From UBA3478 sp038134285 (GTDB lineage Bacteria > Bacteroidota > Bacteroidia > Flavobacteriales > Flavobacteriaceae): a stretch of DNA of 64,000 nt. Of this stretch, positions 42,369 through 52,600 are shown piece by piece. The DNA is taken from NCBI GenBank assembly GCA_038134285.1, contig JAYPUW010000001.1:1-64000 (forward strand), given 5' to 3'. The notes beneath the pieces are model-generated. The model was given only the letters and a program-made list of their open reading frames with translations, was not told where the DNA came from and did no database searches. The position numbers and the translations under genes were made by a program. The number at the start of each line of letters is the position of its first letter. Position 1 is the stretch's first letter.

Positions 42369-42869
42369 TTAACTCATAGGTTCTTCTTCATCCATAATGT
42401 CAATATGGCCTTCGGCACTCGTGCTGTTTCCGCGTTCATCTACCACCGTCAGCGTAACGTGGTACTCTCCTGAAGGAATGTTCGAGGGAATCTGAATGTC
42501 TTCATGAAACTCCGGATTCAACACCATATACTTTGCATCGGTATACACTTGGTTAAAGTCCCATTCGACTTCACCAGCCCCAGGCTGTACCTCGTCAGAG
42601 TGTATCTCTAAAGTAATTGAAGTGATGCGCACTTGGGCCAAAATATCAGCACCCACATGCATCCCTTCTCCTTTGTGGGCAATTGCCTCTCCTTCGTGAT
42701 CTTCGTCTGAATGCTCTTCACCTTCAAGTTCCTCGCCATGCGCTCCTCCGATTTCAAAATTTGAAATGACTGGGGCTGCCACAATAATGTCATCGTCTTC
42801 TTCTGAGCACGATTGAAGTACAAATAGCGCAAGAGCAAAAAAGAAAAATGGTTTAAGTATAGTTTTCAT
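42369..42869 (-). CDS. DUF4625 lipoprotein with His/Glu-rich segment
   Basis: The ATG at 42869 gives a lipoprotein signal (lipobox FVLQSC, Cys20); the open frame to 42896 adds nine residues. After a short acidic linker (SEEDDD) comes a striking segment of about 35 residues rich in His, Glu and Asp (GGAHGEELEGEEHSDEDHEG and following), then DUF4625-type strands (VRITSITLEIHSDE, PSGEYHVTLTVVDERGN). The composition strongly suggests binding of Zn2+ or Cu2+. It lies 37 bases after the TonB receptor gene and has the same fold as the next gene product but little sequence in common. Confidence 0.83.
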   Translation of the reverse strand: MKTILKPFFFFALALFVLQSCSEEDDDIIVAAPVISNFEIGGAHGEELEGEEHSDEDHEGEAIAHKGEGMHVGADILAQVRITSITLEIHSDEVQPGAGEVEWDFNQVYTDAKYMVLNPEFHEDIQIPSNIPSGEYHVTLTVVDERGNSTSAEGHIDIMDEEEPMS

Positions 42870-42906
42870 AGCGGTAAGAATTAATGTTGTTTTCATTTTT
42901 AAGTCT

Positions 42907-45270
42907 TTATATCGGCAGGTTTAAAGCGAGAGCAATGTTTCTGCCAGGTTCAGGGACATCAATGAGCCTGTAAAAGCTCGTATGATCAAAAAATGGGGTA
43001 TTCAACACATTATTCACCTTCAATCGCAAGCGTGCATCGTCAGCGGTTCTATTCCATTTGAACTGAGTGTTCAAAGAAAAATTGAGCAATTGATAGCCTG
43101 GGGTTTTCTCTTCAGGAGGAACGATTCGATTTTGAGCATCCGTCAACCTGAGATCTGCCATAAGCTGAATGTTTTTCAAACCGCCAAGGTTAGGCAATTT
43201 CTGGCTAAGCGAAATCAGTCCAGAAAGAGGCGGATTAAACGGCAGGGTGAATCCCTTTTTAGGTCCACTTGTCTGCTCGGTGTAAACGTACTCCAGTGTG
43301 GCATCAATTCTGAGATCAGAAGTCAGGTTCTCTCCAATCCATAACTCTCCTCCAAAACGCATGGCCTGTGTTTGCATGTATTGATAGACCTGAAGCGTTT
43401 CATAATATTCGGTGGTAGGATTCAAGTAAATGAAGTTTTCAAAGTAATTGAAAAATGGACTGACTCCTGCCACGAAAGTTCCTCTGGCATGGTCTACCTC
43501 TACATCGAGCTGGTAGGAGACTTCTGAATCAAGGTCAATAGCTCCGCGCTCAAAACGATACATGTGATAGTTCACTCCATCTGAGGCAAGCTCATTGGCC
43601 AATGGCATCCTAAAGCTTTTACCCACGTTCATTTTGATGGTCGTAAAATTCTTGAGATAACTAAAACCCAATGAGGCACTGACATTTCCGAAATCAAGCG
43701 TTTGATTTCTTGAGCGCTGCGCATAGACATATGAAGTGGTCTGATCGGGGTTGTCGATACGCGAACGGTACCAATCGAAATGCTCTTTAGTTTGAATAAG
43801 ACCCCAGTCGTATCTCAATCCTCCCTGAAGGTGAAAATCCTCATTCACTCTGTAGTGATCAAAGGCGAATCCACCTAGGGTCCATCTCAAAAATTGTGGA
43901 ATTAAGAATCCCCATCCGCCAATCTGATTGTCTTGAATTTCAGTATTTAACCCAATGGAAATATCATGTTTCGAATTAGGGTTAAAGGTGTCTTGCAGAT
44001 TGAGGGTAAATGTGTTCTTTGTGAATATACGTTCTCTAGTGTTGGGTGGTACTGGCATGTAACCGTGTGCAACCGCCTCAGAATGCTCTTCTCGTTGATT
44101 GTTCTGATACCCTAAATCGAGTTGAAGGGTGTGTGCATTGCCGTGCCAGGTAGTATTGTGTATGAGTTTAAAATGATTCACGTTGTGAAAGGGCAAATCA
44201 ATATCGCGATTAGAGCGGTCGTAATCGATAGATGAGCTTCGAACCTCGAGTCCGTGGGCATTAGCAAAAAATCCATTTTTACCGTTTACGTTGCTTACGA
44301 GGGTCTCTGACTTGACACGGTCACTCACGTACCCTAGGCTAAAGCTTGCGTTCGCCTCAAATCCTGCAGTATTTCTCAATTGATTGTCAACGAGCTCAAA
44401 TACATAGCTCTCGTAATTGATCTGATCAGTAGGCACTTTAAAGTCGCCGTAGTCCCTATACGTTAGACGGCCTCTGTAATACCATTGATCGCCTCTTCCG
44501 CGAAAGCCTGCAGATACGCTTCTCAGTTCGTTATTGGTTTCTGAGGCCAAGTTGAACTCAGCAGAAAACGATTGAGCAGCAGGAATTTTAGGCGGACGAA
44601 TGTCAACTATACCGCCTATCGCATCAGAACCGTAAAGCAAAGACGCCGGACCTTTAATGATCTGTAAATCTTCGACGGCGTACTGATCGATCTCTAAACC
44701 ATGATCGTTTCCCCATTGCTGGGCTTCGTGTTTGATTCCGTTCTGAACCACAGAAACGCGGTTGAAACCGAGTCCTCTGATGACCGGCTTTGACTGACCA
44801 GAACCGATGGTAATCGTGCTTACCCCAGGGATTTTCTTCAGGGTTTGCATCAGACTGTTCTCGCGATTATTATCAAGAAAGGTCTTTGACACCCCGACGG
44901 AGATAGACGAGAGTTCTTGAGCCCGCTGCTGAGGAGTCTTTCCGAAAAGCTCTATCTCATCGAGACTAGTTGCTTCAGGAAGCAAGGCAATCATCAAAAG
45001 TTCGTCAAAATCTTTTGGGTCTACGATCACCTCTTGTTCAGCATAACCTAAATGAGTGATGCGAAAACGATACGATCTTTGTCTAGGCAGTTCAATGGTA
45101 AAGGCACCCTTCGCATCAGAAATAAAAGAGCTATTGACGCCAACAATGTTGACCCCTTCTAAAGGTTGCTGCGTGTTCTGATCGATAACCCAACCCTTAA
45201 TCGTAACCGATTGCTGAGCAAAGACAGACACACTAAGTCCAATAAATAGCGACAGTATAAGCGCTCTCAT
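42907..45270 (-). CDS. TonB-dependent receptor, ZnuD-like
   Basis: The 787-residue protein has a signal peptide (ending SVFAQ), a carboxypeptidase-regulatory-like domain (TIKGWVIDQNTQQPLEGVNI, about residues 22-105), a plug domain with IPGVSTITIGSGQSKPVIRG and KGPASLLYGSDAIGGIVDI, and a beta barrel ending in LALNLPI. The plug loop GIKHEAQQWGNDHGLEID closely resembles that of the zinc receptor ZnuD and relatives, and the extracellular part contains REEHSEAVAHGY, a histidine-containing loop. It sits in a metal-efflux cluster and precedes two His/acid-rich lipoproteins, so uptake of zinc or copper complexes is the best guess. Confidence 0.88.
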   Translation of the reverse strand: MRALILSLFIGLSVSVFAQQSVTIKGWVIDQNTQQPLEGVNIVGVNSSFISDAKGAFTIELPRQRSYRFRITHLGYAEQEVIVDPKDFDELLMIALLPEATSLDEIELFGKTPQQRAQELSSISVGVSKTFLDNNRENSLMQTLKKIPGVSTITIGSGQSKPVIRGLGFNRVSVVQNGIKHEAQQWGNDHGLEIDQYAVEDLQIIKGPASLLYGSDAIGGIVDIRPPKIPAAQSFSAEFNLASETNNELRSVSAGFRGRGDQWYYRGRLTYRDYGDFKVPTDQINYESYVFELVDNQLRNTAGFEANASFSLGYVSDRVKSETLVSNVNGKNGFFANAHGLEVRSSSIDYDRSNRDIDLPFHNVNHFKLIHNTTWHGNAHTLQLDLGYQNNQREEHSEAVAHGYMPVPPNTRERIFTKNTFTLNLQDTFNPNSKHDISIGLNTEIQDNQIGGWGFLIPQFLRWTLGGFAFDHYRVNEDFHLQGGLRYDWGLIQTKEHFDWYRSRIDNPDQTTSYVYAQRSRNQTLDFGNVSASLGFSYLKNFTTIKMNVGKSFRMPLANELASDGVNYHMYRFERGAIDLDSEVSYQLDVEVDHARGTFVAGVSPFFNYFENFIYLNPTTEYYETLQVYQYMQTQAMRFGGELWIGENLTSDLRIDATLEYVYTEQTSGPKKGFTLPFNPPLSGLISLSQKLPNLGGLKNIQLMADLRLTDAQNRIVPPEEKTPGYQLLNFSLNTQFKWNRTADDARLRLKVNNVLNTPFFDHTSFYRLIDVPEPGRNIALALNLPI

Positions 45271-45274
45271 ACAC

Positions 45275-45346
45275 GATTTAATTACACATACTACAAAACA
45301 GCCCCATCACACTAGAAACAAGGATGTGTCAAAGGGTAATTAAATC
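45275..45346. repeat. long-span inverted repeat at the receptor gene junction
   Basis: GATTTAATTAC (45275-45285) and GTAATTAAATC (45336-45346) are perfect 11-bp arms 50 bases apart. One arm lies five bases before the receptor start codon, the other covers the stop codon of the 101-residue protein gene. A similar repeat lies at 53418-53494. Confidence 0.6.
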
Positions 45347-45645
45347 ACAGGGGGCGGACGCGAGAAGAGTGCAGTGTAAAGGGTATCAGTACTATGCGTA
45401 AAGGCATAGCTTGTATTTTCAACTTTAACAAAGCCGAGATCGACCAGAGGAGTAAACGCTATGACCGCCTCTTCAGCCTTCGCAGAATGCTGCAAATCTG
45501 CTGAGACAATATGGCAAATTTCACACTGATCTATAGAAGAGAGATCAGACTCGTGAGTAAAAACGTGAAGTCCTAGCAGTTTGGTAGCCAAGAAAAGGCC
45601 CGCAAACAGCAATAGAGACGCTTTTATCCCACGTTTTTGATCCAT
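45340..45645 (-). CDS. small membrane-anchored protein with CxxC, metal cluster
   Basis: The 101-residue protein has an N-terminal hydrophobic segment (residues 10-26, LLLFAGLFLATKLLGL) followed by HVFTHE and DQCEICHIVSADLQH, a CxxC motif flanked by histidines, then a beta-rich tail ending SRPPPVI. Small proteins with a His/Cys pair and a proline-rich end are typical companions of copper-efflux genes in Bacteroidota. A periplasmic metal chaperone or sensor role is likely but not shown. It lies between the CusB-type adaptor gene and the receptor gene. Its stop codon is part of the long-span inverted repeat. Confidence 0.75.
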   Translation of the reverse strand: MDQKRGIKASLLLFAGLFLATKLLGLHVFTHESDLSSIDQCEICHIVSADLQHSAKAEEAVIAFTPLVDLGFVKVENTSYAFTHSTDTLYTALFSRPPPVI

Positions 45646-45687
45646 AGGTTTAAAGATAGTAAAACAATTGGTTTGAGTTTCAATCCG

Positions 45688-47412
45688 TTATTCTATGGAT
45701 AACACCTCAACAATACTCCCACAGCTGAGCATTGCGTCTCCGTAATACGGGTTTCTAATTTCTTCCTCTGTACTGAGCCACTGAGCACCTTGATTATCAT
45801 TTGCCATGGGGCAGAACTGTACGTACAGTGTCTCATCAGATGTCAATCCTTGAGAAGCCCAATCGATAAAATGAGCAGAAAGCGCAATAAACTCATGGCG
45901 TTGATTTTCTAGGTCTGACTGTTCTGATAGTGTCTTCAACATCCGTTCTATATGAGAGATCATTCCTTGAGCTGGTACTTCATTAGTTTCACTCTTTACT
46001 AGTTGAAAACTCTCTTTTGCCCTTTGAGCACTCTCAACGGCATCAGAATTTACTAAGGCATTCTTAATTCGAAGGTAATGGGGTAGTAAGGCAGCCATTA
46101 TCGCATTATCCTCTGCCGTGAATTGCTTCTGAGAACCTTTATTGTGCTCTTCTAAATGAAGAGTCATTGATGCATTCTCATTAGCGTTGTTCATCATTGA
46201 AGTTTGCCCTTTTAGTTGTGCCGAAGCATCAATCACAAAGGCCCCATTTACCACTACTCGATCTCGGGGCTCAAGTCCCTCAACGACTTCATAGTAACCG
46301 TCATGCTTCTCCCCGAGTACTACTGTTTTTAATACGAAGTTTGGAATTTCTTTACTCGGCTGAACATAAACCACTGAACGCTCACCTGTCCATAGCACGG
46401 CAGTTGAAGGTACTGTAAGGGGGTTTTTATTCTGGGTCGAAGCTACTTTCACCTCACCTTTGACAAACATCCCCGGTTTCAGCATCCCCTCACTATTGCT
46501 CAGTTCTGCTCGAATTTCTGTAACTCGACTTTGGCTATTTAAAACCGGGTCGATAAAAGTTACCGTAGCATCGAACTCGCGTGAAGGAAATGAAGCTACT
46601 GATACCACAACCTTTTGTCCCTTCTGAAACGCATAGAGTTGGTCTTCGTAGCCTTCTAGGCGTACCCAAAGGCGTGACAGATCAGCTATTTCTGCAATCA
46701 CCCTTCCGCGAGAAACAAAGGCACCTTCTTCAACAACTAGCTTAGTAATCGTCCCCGAACTTTCGGCAACTAGATCAAAAGTGTCTTGTGTTTTTCCGTC
46801 AGACTCCAAAGCATCAATCCACTCGTCTGAAAATTTGAGCAATCTCAATTTATTGCGCACCGCCTGATACCAATCAGGCTGTTGTTCTTTGAGCTTTGCT
46901 GCTGTTAGCAGCTCTTGTTGTAACTCAAGTATAACAGGTGAATATACACGCGCCAATACTTGACCTTTAGTGACATACTGGCCCTCTGAACTAATGACCA
47001 GCTGCTCTATCCGTCCATCGTATTCGGCTGTTTGAACCGTATGCCTATCTTCATTCAAAGCGAGTGTTCCAGAAAGCATGATGCTCGTCTTATGGCCATC
47101 ATGACCCCCCACGATTTGAGTTTCGATCTGCGACAAGGCTAATGCATTTGGGCTCAAGACCACTTCATTTAGGCCTTGTCCTTGTCCATCATTTGATGGA
47201 ACTGGAATAAGAGCCATGCCACAAATAGGGCAGCTTCCTGGTTCAGGCTGATTGATTTGAGGATGCATCGAACAGGTGTAACGCGTCCCCTCTTCGTGTT
47301 GATGCGTAGCTGAAGGTTCAGAAGTTGTAGTAAAAGCATCTTTTACAAAATAGCCCGTGAGTAACCCTATTGAGAGCGCTCCCGCAACAACTAAAAGGAA
47401 TTTCTTATCCAT
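45688..47412 (-). CDS. cusB: CusB-type RND efflux adaptor with heavy-metal-binding domain
   Basis: The ATG at 47412 is preferred over a GTG six bases upstream. A membrane anchor (residues 4-22) is followed by a heavy-metal-binding domain, YTCSMHPQINQPEPGSCPIC with GMALIP (about residues 45-70), the membrane-fusion domains (lipoyl-like VISSEGQYVTKGQVLARVYSP, helical hairpin LLTAAKLKEQQPDWYQAV, beta-barrel LWVRLEGYEDQLYAF) and a C-terminal DUF3347-type helical domain (about residues 415-565) with YVQFCPMAND. This combination is that of copper/silver adaptors in Bacteroidota. It links the CusA-type pump to the TolC-type channel. Confidence 0.92.
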   Translation of the reverse strand: MDKKFLLVVAGALSIGLLTGYFVKDAFTTTSEPSATHQHEEGTRYTCSMHPQINQPEPGSCPICGMALIPVPSNDGQGQGLNEVVLSPNALALSQIETQIVGGHDGHKTSIMLSGTLALNEDRHTVQTAEYDGRIEQLVISSEGQYVTKGQVLARVYSPVILELQQELLTAAKLKEQQPDWYQAVRNKLRLLKFSDEWIDALESDGKTQDTFDLVAESSGTITKLVVEEGAFVSRGRVIAEIADLSRLWVRLEGYEDQLYAFQKGQKVVVSVASFPSREFDATVTFIDPVLNSQSRVTEIRAELSNSEGMLKPGMFVKGEVKVASTQNKNPLTVPSTAVLWTGERSVVYVQPSKEIPNFVLKTVVLGEKHDGYYEVVEGLEPRDRVVVNGAFVIDASAQLKGQTSMMNNANENASMTLHLEEHNKGSQKQFTAEDNAIMAALLPHYLRIKNALVNSDAVESAQRAKESFQLVKSETNEVPAQGMISHIERMLKTLSEQSDLENQRHEFIALSAHFIDWASQGLTSDETLYVQFCPMANDNQGAQWLSTEEEIRNPYYGDAMLSCGSIVEVLSIE

Positions 47413-47418
47413 TTTCAC

Positions 47419-48108
47419 TTAGTTTAAAAGTTTTCGAACGGTCGGAGAAGATATGCCCCACAATAAGAAGCCACTGCATACCGTTATTAGTCCCAGAAGC
47501 GAGAACGCCCTGAGCACCATAGTATTAAAATCATCTCTTGTTTCGTAGTCCATCGTGTGGGTCATCCACAAGAAGTCAAACCATCGCCAATCGCGATGCC
47601 TAACTGTTTGAAATGAACCGTCTTTCACTGAAACATAGGCAGTAACCTTGTCGTCAGAAGTATAAGAAATGGCATAGGCCGGCAAATCTCGACCTCGGTA
47701 CTCGTGATGGGCGTCGGTCTCATCGATAAGATGCACCTCTGAAACCGCAAGCTCATCTTTCATGTTTCTTTGTGCTATCGCCAATGCCTCTTCTTCTGAA
47801 ATACCAGATTTGTAAGTACCACTTCTAGCGTGAATGAGTTTCGATTCATTCACCCAGTAATAGGGTTCGCCAGCAATCTCTTTAAGCTCTAAAGCATACA
47901 CTTTTTCATTTACAGTGTTTAGCGCATCGAGATCTTCAAAAACTACAGGCTCAAGCTCTTTTTTAAAGTGGTCGCCATGGATTTCGTCTATATCTGTCCA
48001 GCTAAAATAGAGCCCACTGATCGTCCACATTAAAAATTGTATTCCCAAGAAAATTCCAAGGTACCTGTGGGTTTTTCTAATGCGAAGCGATATCTTTCGA
48101 TTGACCAT
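47419..48108 (-). CDS. PepSY-domain membrane protein
   Basis: Starting at the ATG at 48108 gives 229 residues; upstream codons to 48195 run into the previous gene. Basic residues (NRKISLRIRKTHRYLG) precede the first transmembrane helix (about 20-40). A periplasmic PepSY-type domain follows (ALELKEIAGEPYYWVNESK, ISEEEALAIAQRNM, YVSVKDGSFQTVRHRDWRWFDFLWMTHTMDY), and a second helix ends the protein (LRAFSLLGLITVCSGFLLWG). Proteins of this type accompany metal-reductase or efflux genes and may help reduce or handle copper or iron in the periplasm. It lies between the metal-binding lipoprotein and cusB genes with gaps of 6 and 11 bases. Confidence 0.85.
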   Translation of the reverse strand: MVNRKISLRIRKTHRYLGIFLGIQFLMWTISGLYFSWTDIDEIHGDHFKKELEPVVFEDLDALNTVNEKVYALELKEIAGEPYYWVNESKLIHARSGTYKSGISEEEALAIAQRNMKDELAVSEVHLIDETDAHHEYRGRDLPAYAISYTSDDKVTAYVSVKDGSFQTVRHRDWRWFDFLWMTHTMDYETRDDFNTMVLRAFSLLGLITVCSGFLLWGISSPTVRKLLN

Positions 48109-48119
48109 GTTTAGGGTGA

Positions 48120-48446
48120 TTAATGATTGTGTTCTGAGTGGTTTTCTTCTGTATAATTCTCGTTGAGCACATACGTCATACCGCATACTGGGCATTTCCC
48201 CTCAATATCACTGCCGCTGCCCTCACAATGCATTGGGCAAACGTATTTAGAAGTGTACTCTGGACCGTCTTTCACCATAGCATCCATCTGCATGGCGTGC
48301 TCACTGTGATCCTCGTTTTGCATTTGCATTTCGGTGTTAGCCGATTCGTCTGCAGCACTGCTCTTTTTAGAAGTGTTGCCGCATGAAGCCATAAACAATA
48401 CGAATAAGACTAAAGTTAATTTTTGAAGAATTGATCGCGTTTTCAT
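48120..48446 (-). CDS. heavy-metal-binding lipoprotein
   Basis: The lipobox LFMASC (Cys22) makes it a lipoprotein of 108 residues. A methionine/histidine-rich stretch (MQMQNEDHSEHAMQMDAM) suits Cu(I) and Ag(I) binding and is followed by one heavy-metal-binding domain, YVCPMHCEGSGSDIEGKCPV then CGMTY, with the CxMH and CPxCG ligands. The tail is His-rich (NHSEHNH). It likely buffers or delivers metal to the pump from the periplasmic side. It lies 10 bases after the TolC-type gene. Confidence 0.9.
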   Translation of the reverse strand: MKTRSILQKLTLVLFVLFMASCGNTSKKSSAADESANTEMQMQNEDHSEHAMQMDAMVKDGPEYTSKYVCPMHCEGSGSDIEGKCPVCGMTYVLNENYTEENHSEHNH

Positions 48447-48456
48447 AAGATTAGAA

Positions 48457-49683
48457 TTAAGGGTTAATGAGATAATTGATTAAAGCGTATTGCTGGTAAC
48501 ATTGCGCCGTTGCATCTATGCGGCGCATCTGTATGTTCAGCTTGAGTTCTTGTACATCGAGAAGTGACTCGAAATCTATGTTTCCGGCCGTGTATTTAGT
48601 GCGGTAGAGCGTTTCAGTTTCACCAAGACGTTCGAGACTTTCTCCTTGCAATTCAAAGCCTAGCCTAGCGGCATTTAATTGCGCTAGGGCACGGGAGTAC
48701 AGGTTTTCTAGATCATTTAGACGTTGGTCTTTTTTTGCCTCAATCTGTTCTTTTTTAATGTTGTTCTGAACTGAAGCTGAGGAATATTTCTTAGTGAACA
48801 CCGGAATCGATAGCGAAAGCCTTGGCATAAAAATGTCCTTGCCGTTATCGTTAAAGCTTTGGTCTAAACGTTCTTGTACGGTGATGTAATCCATCCCTAA
48901 CGCAAGATTAGGTCTTTTGTCTTTTTGATTCAATTGCTCGGCCTCAGTGATAGAGGTATACCAACTGTCGAATTTAAGGAGCTCTGGATGCACAGAAAAG
49001 TTGGGTGTTTCAGGAAAGTCTATGAACGGAAGCGGCAGCTCTTGAACAATTACAAGCTCTGGTGATCCGTCGGTATTCAATAGGTTGTAAAACGCTTTCG
49101 TTTCAGCAGTTAACTGCTGATCGATTGTTAGCTTCTGCTGCTTTAAATCGTTTAACTGCACCTCTAAACGAAGCAGTACAGAAAGAGACGATTTACCCGC
49201 CTCTATAGCCTTCAACAAGAGCTCTTTATTCACCCCTATCCATTTGATTTGCTCGTCGATGACATGCGTTTTGGCCTGTAATCCATAAAGCAAATAATAC
49301 GACTGAGCGACTGAAAGAGCGAGCTTTCTTTTGGCAATACTGAACGAAATAAACTCGCTCTCTGCCAATAAAGTCGCATAGCGCTTTCGAGCAGACAGCG
49401 TTCCAAACCAAGGTAGCATCTGAGTGACGGCAAATCGAGATTTCTGTGCCCCTGTTCTGGTTTCGGGTTCACTTACAAAATACCCAAAACCTAGATCGAG
49501 ATTGGAAAGACTTGTCGATGCTTCTATCTTTTCTTGCGCCAATCGATAGTTCAGTTCAAATGCCTGAATTTCAGGATTGTTTTCTTCTGCTATTTTTAAA
49601 TAGTTCTCAAGCGTCTGTCCGTGTGAGAAGCTCAGTGAAAGCAATAGGCTTAGCGCTGAGAAATAGATAGTTAACGGCCTCAT
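48457..49683 (-). CDS. cusC: TolC-family outer-membrane efflux protein (CusC-type)
   Basis: The ATG at 49683 overlaps the end of the CusA-type gene (ATGA) and begins a signal peptide (ending FSHGQ). The 408-residue protein has the two-fold repeated helical layout of outer-membrane efflux proteins: LENYLKIAEENNPEIQAFEL and RLAQEKIEASTSLSN in the first half, ARLGFELQGESLERLGETET and TAGNIDFESLLDVQELKLNI in the second. It forms the trimeric exit duct for the RND pump. It is shorter than E. coli CusC (about 440 mature), as usual in this phylum. Confidence 0.9.
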   Translation of the reverse strand: MRPLTIYFSALSLLLSLSFSHGQTLENYLKIAEENNPEIQAFELNYRLAQEKIEASTSLSNLDLGFGYFVSEPETRTGAQKSRFAVTQMLPWFGTLSARKRYATLLAESEFISFSIAKRKLALSVAQSYYLLYGLQAKTHVIDEQIKWIGVNKELLLKAIEAGKSSLSVLLRLEVQLNDLKQQKLTIDQQLTAETKAFYNLLNTDGSPELVIVQELPLPFIDFPETPNFSVHPELLKFDSWYTSITEAEQLNQKDKRPNLALGMDYITVQERLDQSFNDNGKDIFMPRLSLSIPVFTKKYSSASVQNNIKKEQIEAKKDQRLNDLENLYSRALAQLNAARLGFELQGESLERLGETETLYRTKYTAGNIDFESLLDVQELKLNIQMRRIDATAQCYQQYALINYLINP

Positions 49684-52600
49684 TTTACATTTAGTTTTAG
49701 CTGTTTTTCTTTCTTGATACAAAAGAGTACCGGAACAATAAAAAGGGTGATTAAGGCAATGAGCATTCCTCCAAAACTCGGAATCGCCATTGGAATCATA
49801 ATATCGCTTCCTTTACCCGTGCTGGTTAAGACCGGAAGCAGGGCGAGAATGGTGGTTGCAGTAGTCATCAGACATGGCCTGATACGCCGCTCACCCGCCT
49901 CAATAACCATCGCGTGAACTTCATCGATGTTTTTAGGTGATGCCTTCTCAAAGGTCTGAGTGAGATAGGTCGCCATCAAAACACCATCGTCTGTTGCAAT
50001 TCCGAATAAGGCGATAAAGCCTACCCAAACCGCCACGCTCAAATTGATCGGATTGATTTGAAATAGCTCTCTTAGGTTTACCCCAAAAAGTCCAAAGTTT
50101 AGAAACCACGGTTGACTGTAGAGCCCAATCATGATGAATCCGCCAGCAAAAGCTACCGCAATACCTGAGAAAACCATGAATGAGGTGCTCACAGATTTGA
50201 ATTGCAAATAGAGAATCAAGAAAATGATCGCCAGAGCTAGCGGTACAACGATTGAAAGCGTACGTGCTGCTCTTAACTGATTCTCATAGGTTCCCGTGAA
50301 GGCATAAGTGACTCCCGCGGGCACCTCAATACTGCTTTGCTTGATTTGTTCTTGAATGTAGCGCTGTGCATTTTCAACCACCTCAACCTCTGAATATCCG
50401 TCTTCTTTATCAAAGAGTAAATAGCCTACTAAAAAGGTGTCTTCACTTTTAATGGCCTGCGGACCTTTCTCAAAACGAATCTTAGCCAGTTGTCCTAGGC
50501 GCACTCGGTTTTTTGCGTTGAGATCTATGTAAATATTTTCGAGGTCCGCCACAGAATTGCGCACTTCTCGAGGATAACGCACACGGATAGTATAACGCTC
50601 TCTTCCTTCAACGGTTTGCGAAACTGGGATTCCGCCTATAGCGACCTCGATCGTCCGCTGCACGTCTTCAATACGCAATCCATAACGCATTAGCTTTTCG
50701 CGATCGAGATCAATCATCAGATAAGGTTTACCCACAATACGATCAGCAAAAACTGAACTGCTCTTTACTCCCTCAACTTGCTTGAGTACTTGTTCAAGTA
50801 CGAGTCCGAAAGCCTCAATCTGCTCTAAACGCTGACCTTTTACCTTGATTCCCATTGGCGCGCGCATACCTGATTGCAGCATGACCAGTCGCGTCTCAAT
50901 TGGCTGGAGTTTTGGGGCAGAAGTGACCCCCGGCAGCGATGTTGCCCTCACAATCTCATCCCATATGTCGTCACTTGATTGAATTGAGGGACGCCAATTT
51001 CTGAAATAAGCCCCATTCGCATCAGGAATCAATAATGATCGATCAATGCCTAATGCATCGACCGTCTCAGCATTTTTTGACGCGCCTTCATTAGCATTGT
51101 TCGGATTAGAGGCGAGCATACCGTTTTGAAGCACAAAGAATCCAGAGGCATCCACCTTAAACCTCCCCGGGCTCCCCGAAGCATCAAGAGTGAACTCAGG
51201 ATAGTAGTTGATGATATTTTCAAACATCGATAGCGGGGCCGGATCAAGTGCAGATTCAATGCGCCCCGACTTACCTACCACCGTTTCTATTTCAGGAATC
51301 GTCATAACTGCACGGTCGAGCAATTGCAGTGTCCGCCTATTTTCAGATACCCCGGCATGGGGCATTGAGGTGGGCATCAACAAGAACGATCCTTCATCTA
51401 AAGAAGGCATAAACTCTTCTGGGGTTTTGCGCATAATCATTACACCTACAATCAAGATTACTGAAGGAACAGCAAGAAATGCCACCTTGTTGCGCAAGGC
51501 CCATGAGAGCAGGCGAACGTAGTTGCGTCTGAACCATTCGAAACCTCCTAATACCAGTGCACATAAGAGTCCTACAAACACAAAATTCAACACAAAACTG
51601 CGATCAAAACCGAGTGGTCTCCAATACATAGCAAGCAGGGCTAAAATGGTAAAGATCGTGATGCCAAGTGCAGAGCGCTTTTGCCAAATCTCGCTGATCA
51701 AACCTCTTAGATGAATCCACTGGACAAGTGCAAAAGCCATAAGGACTAGGCCTAAAATGAATCCGTAGAGCAAACCTGATAAGCCTATAACAAACAAGGC
51801 AAGGGCAATACCCAAGGAAATAGTTAATGAGCGTTTTCGCTTATGAAATACTGCAACGGCGAAAGTGGGAATTAGAAATAAAGTGACTATAACCGCCGAT
51901 AGTAGCGCAAAGGTCTTAGTGAATGCCAAAGGACTAAAAAGCTTGCCTTCTGCCCCTGTCATCGTAAAGACCGGAATGAAACTGATAATAGTAGTGAGCA
52001 CGGCGGTAACAATGGCCCCCGAAACCTCAGAGGCCGCGGCGTATACCACCTCGTCTGTTGTTTGGTCGGCTTTGCGTTGCTCTAAATGCCTAAGGATATT
52101 TTCAGACAAAATCACTCCGAGGTCTACCATGGTTCCAATGGCAATGGCAATTCCTGATAAGGCCACAATATTTGCATCTACCCCAAAGAGCTTCATGGCG
52201 ATAAACACCATTAATATAGCTATTGGAAGCAATCCTGAGATCAATAACGAAGCCCTTAAATTTAATACCATGACCACCACGATTAGAATGGTGATAAGCA
52301 CCTCTAGAATGAGTGCCAAACTCAGCGTATCTAAGGTCTCATAGATCAGGCCTGTTCTGTCGTAAAACGGTACAACTGTAAGCTGAGAAACGGTACCATC
52401 TTCTAACACTTTAGTCGGCAATCCTAGACTCAACTCTTGAATGTTAGACTTCACATTTTGAATCACTTCAAGCGGATTGGCTCCATAACGCGCAATCACA
52501 ACGCCACCAACGGCTTCGGCACCTTCTTTGTCTAGGATTCCTCTTCGTTCTGCAGGACCTAGCAACACCTTAGCGATATCTTTAACCCGAATTGCTGTAT

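Noticed and set aside
42982..43344. 120-codon plus-strand frame opposite the TonB receptor gene
   Set aside because: It is antisense to barrel-coding sequence and shows no protein motif.
51865..52344. 159-codon plus-strand frame opposite cusA
   Set aside because: It is the antisense shadow of transmembrane codons of a well-supported pump gene, with threonine/alanine/isoleucine-rich low-complexity content.
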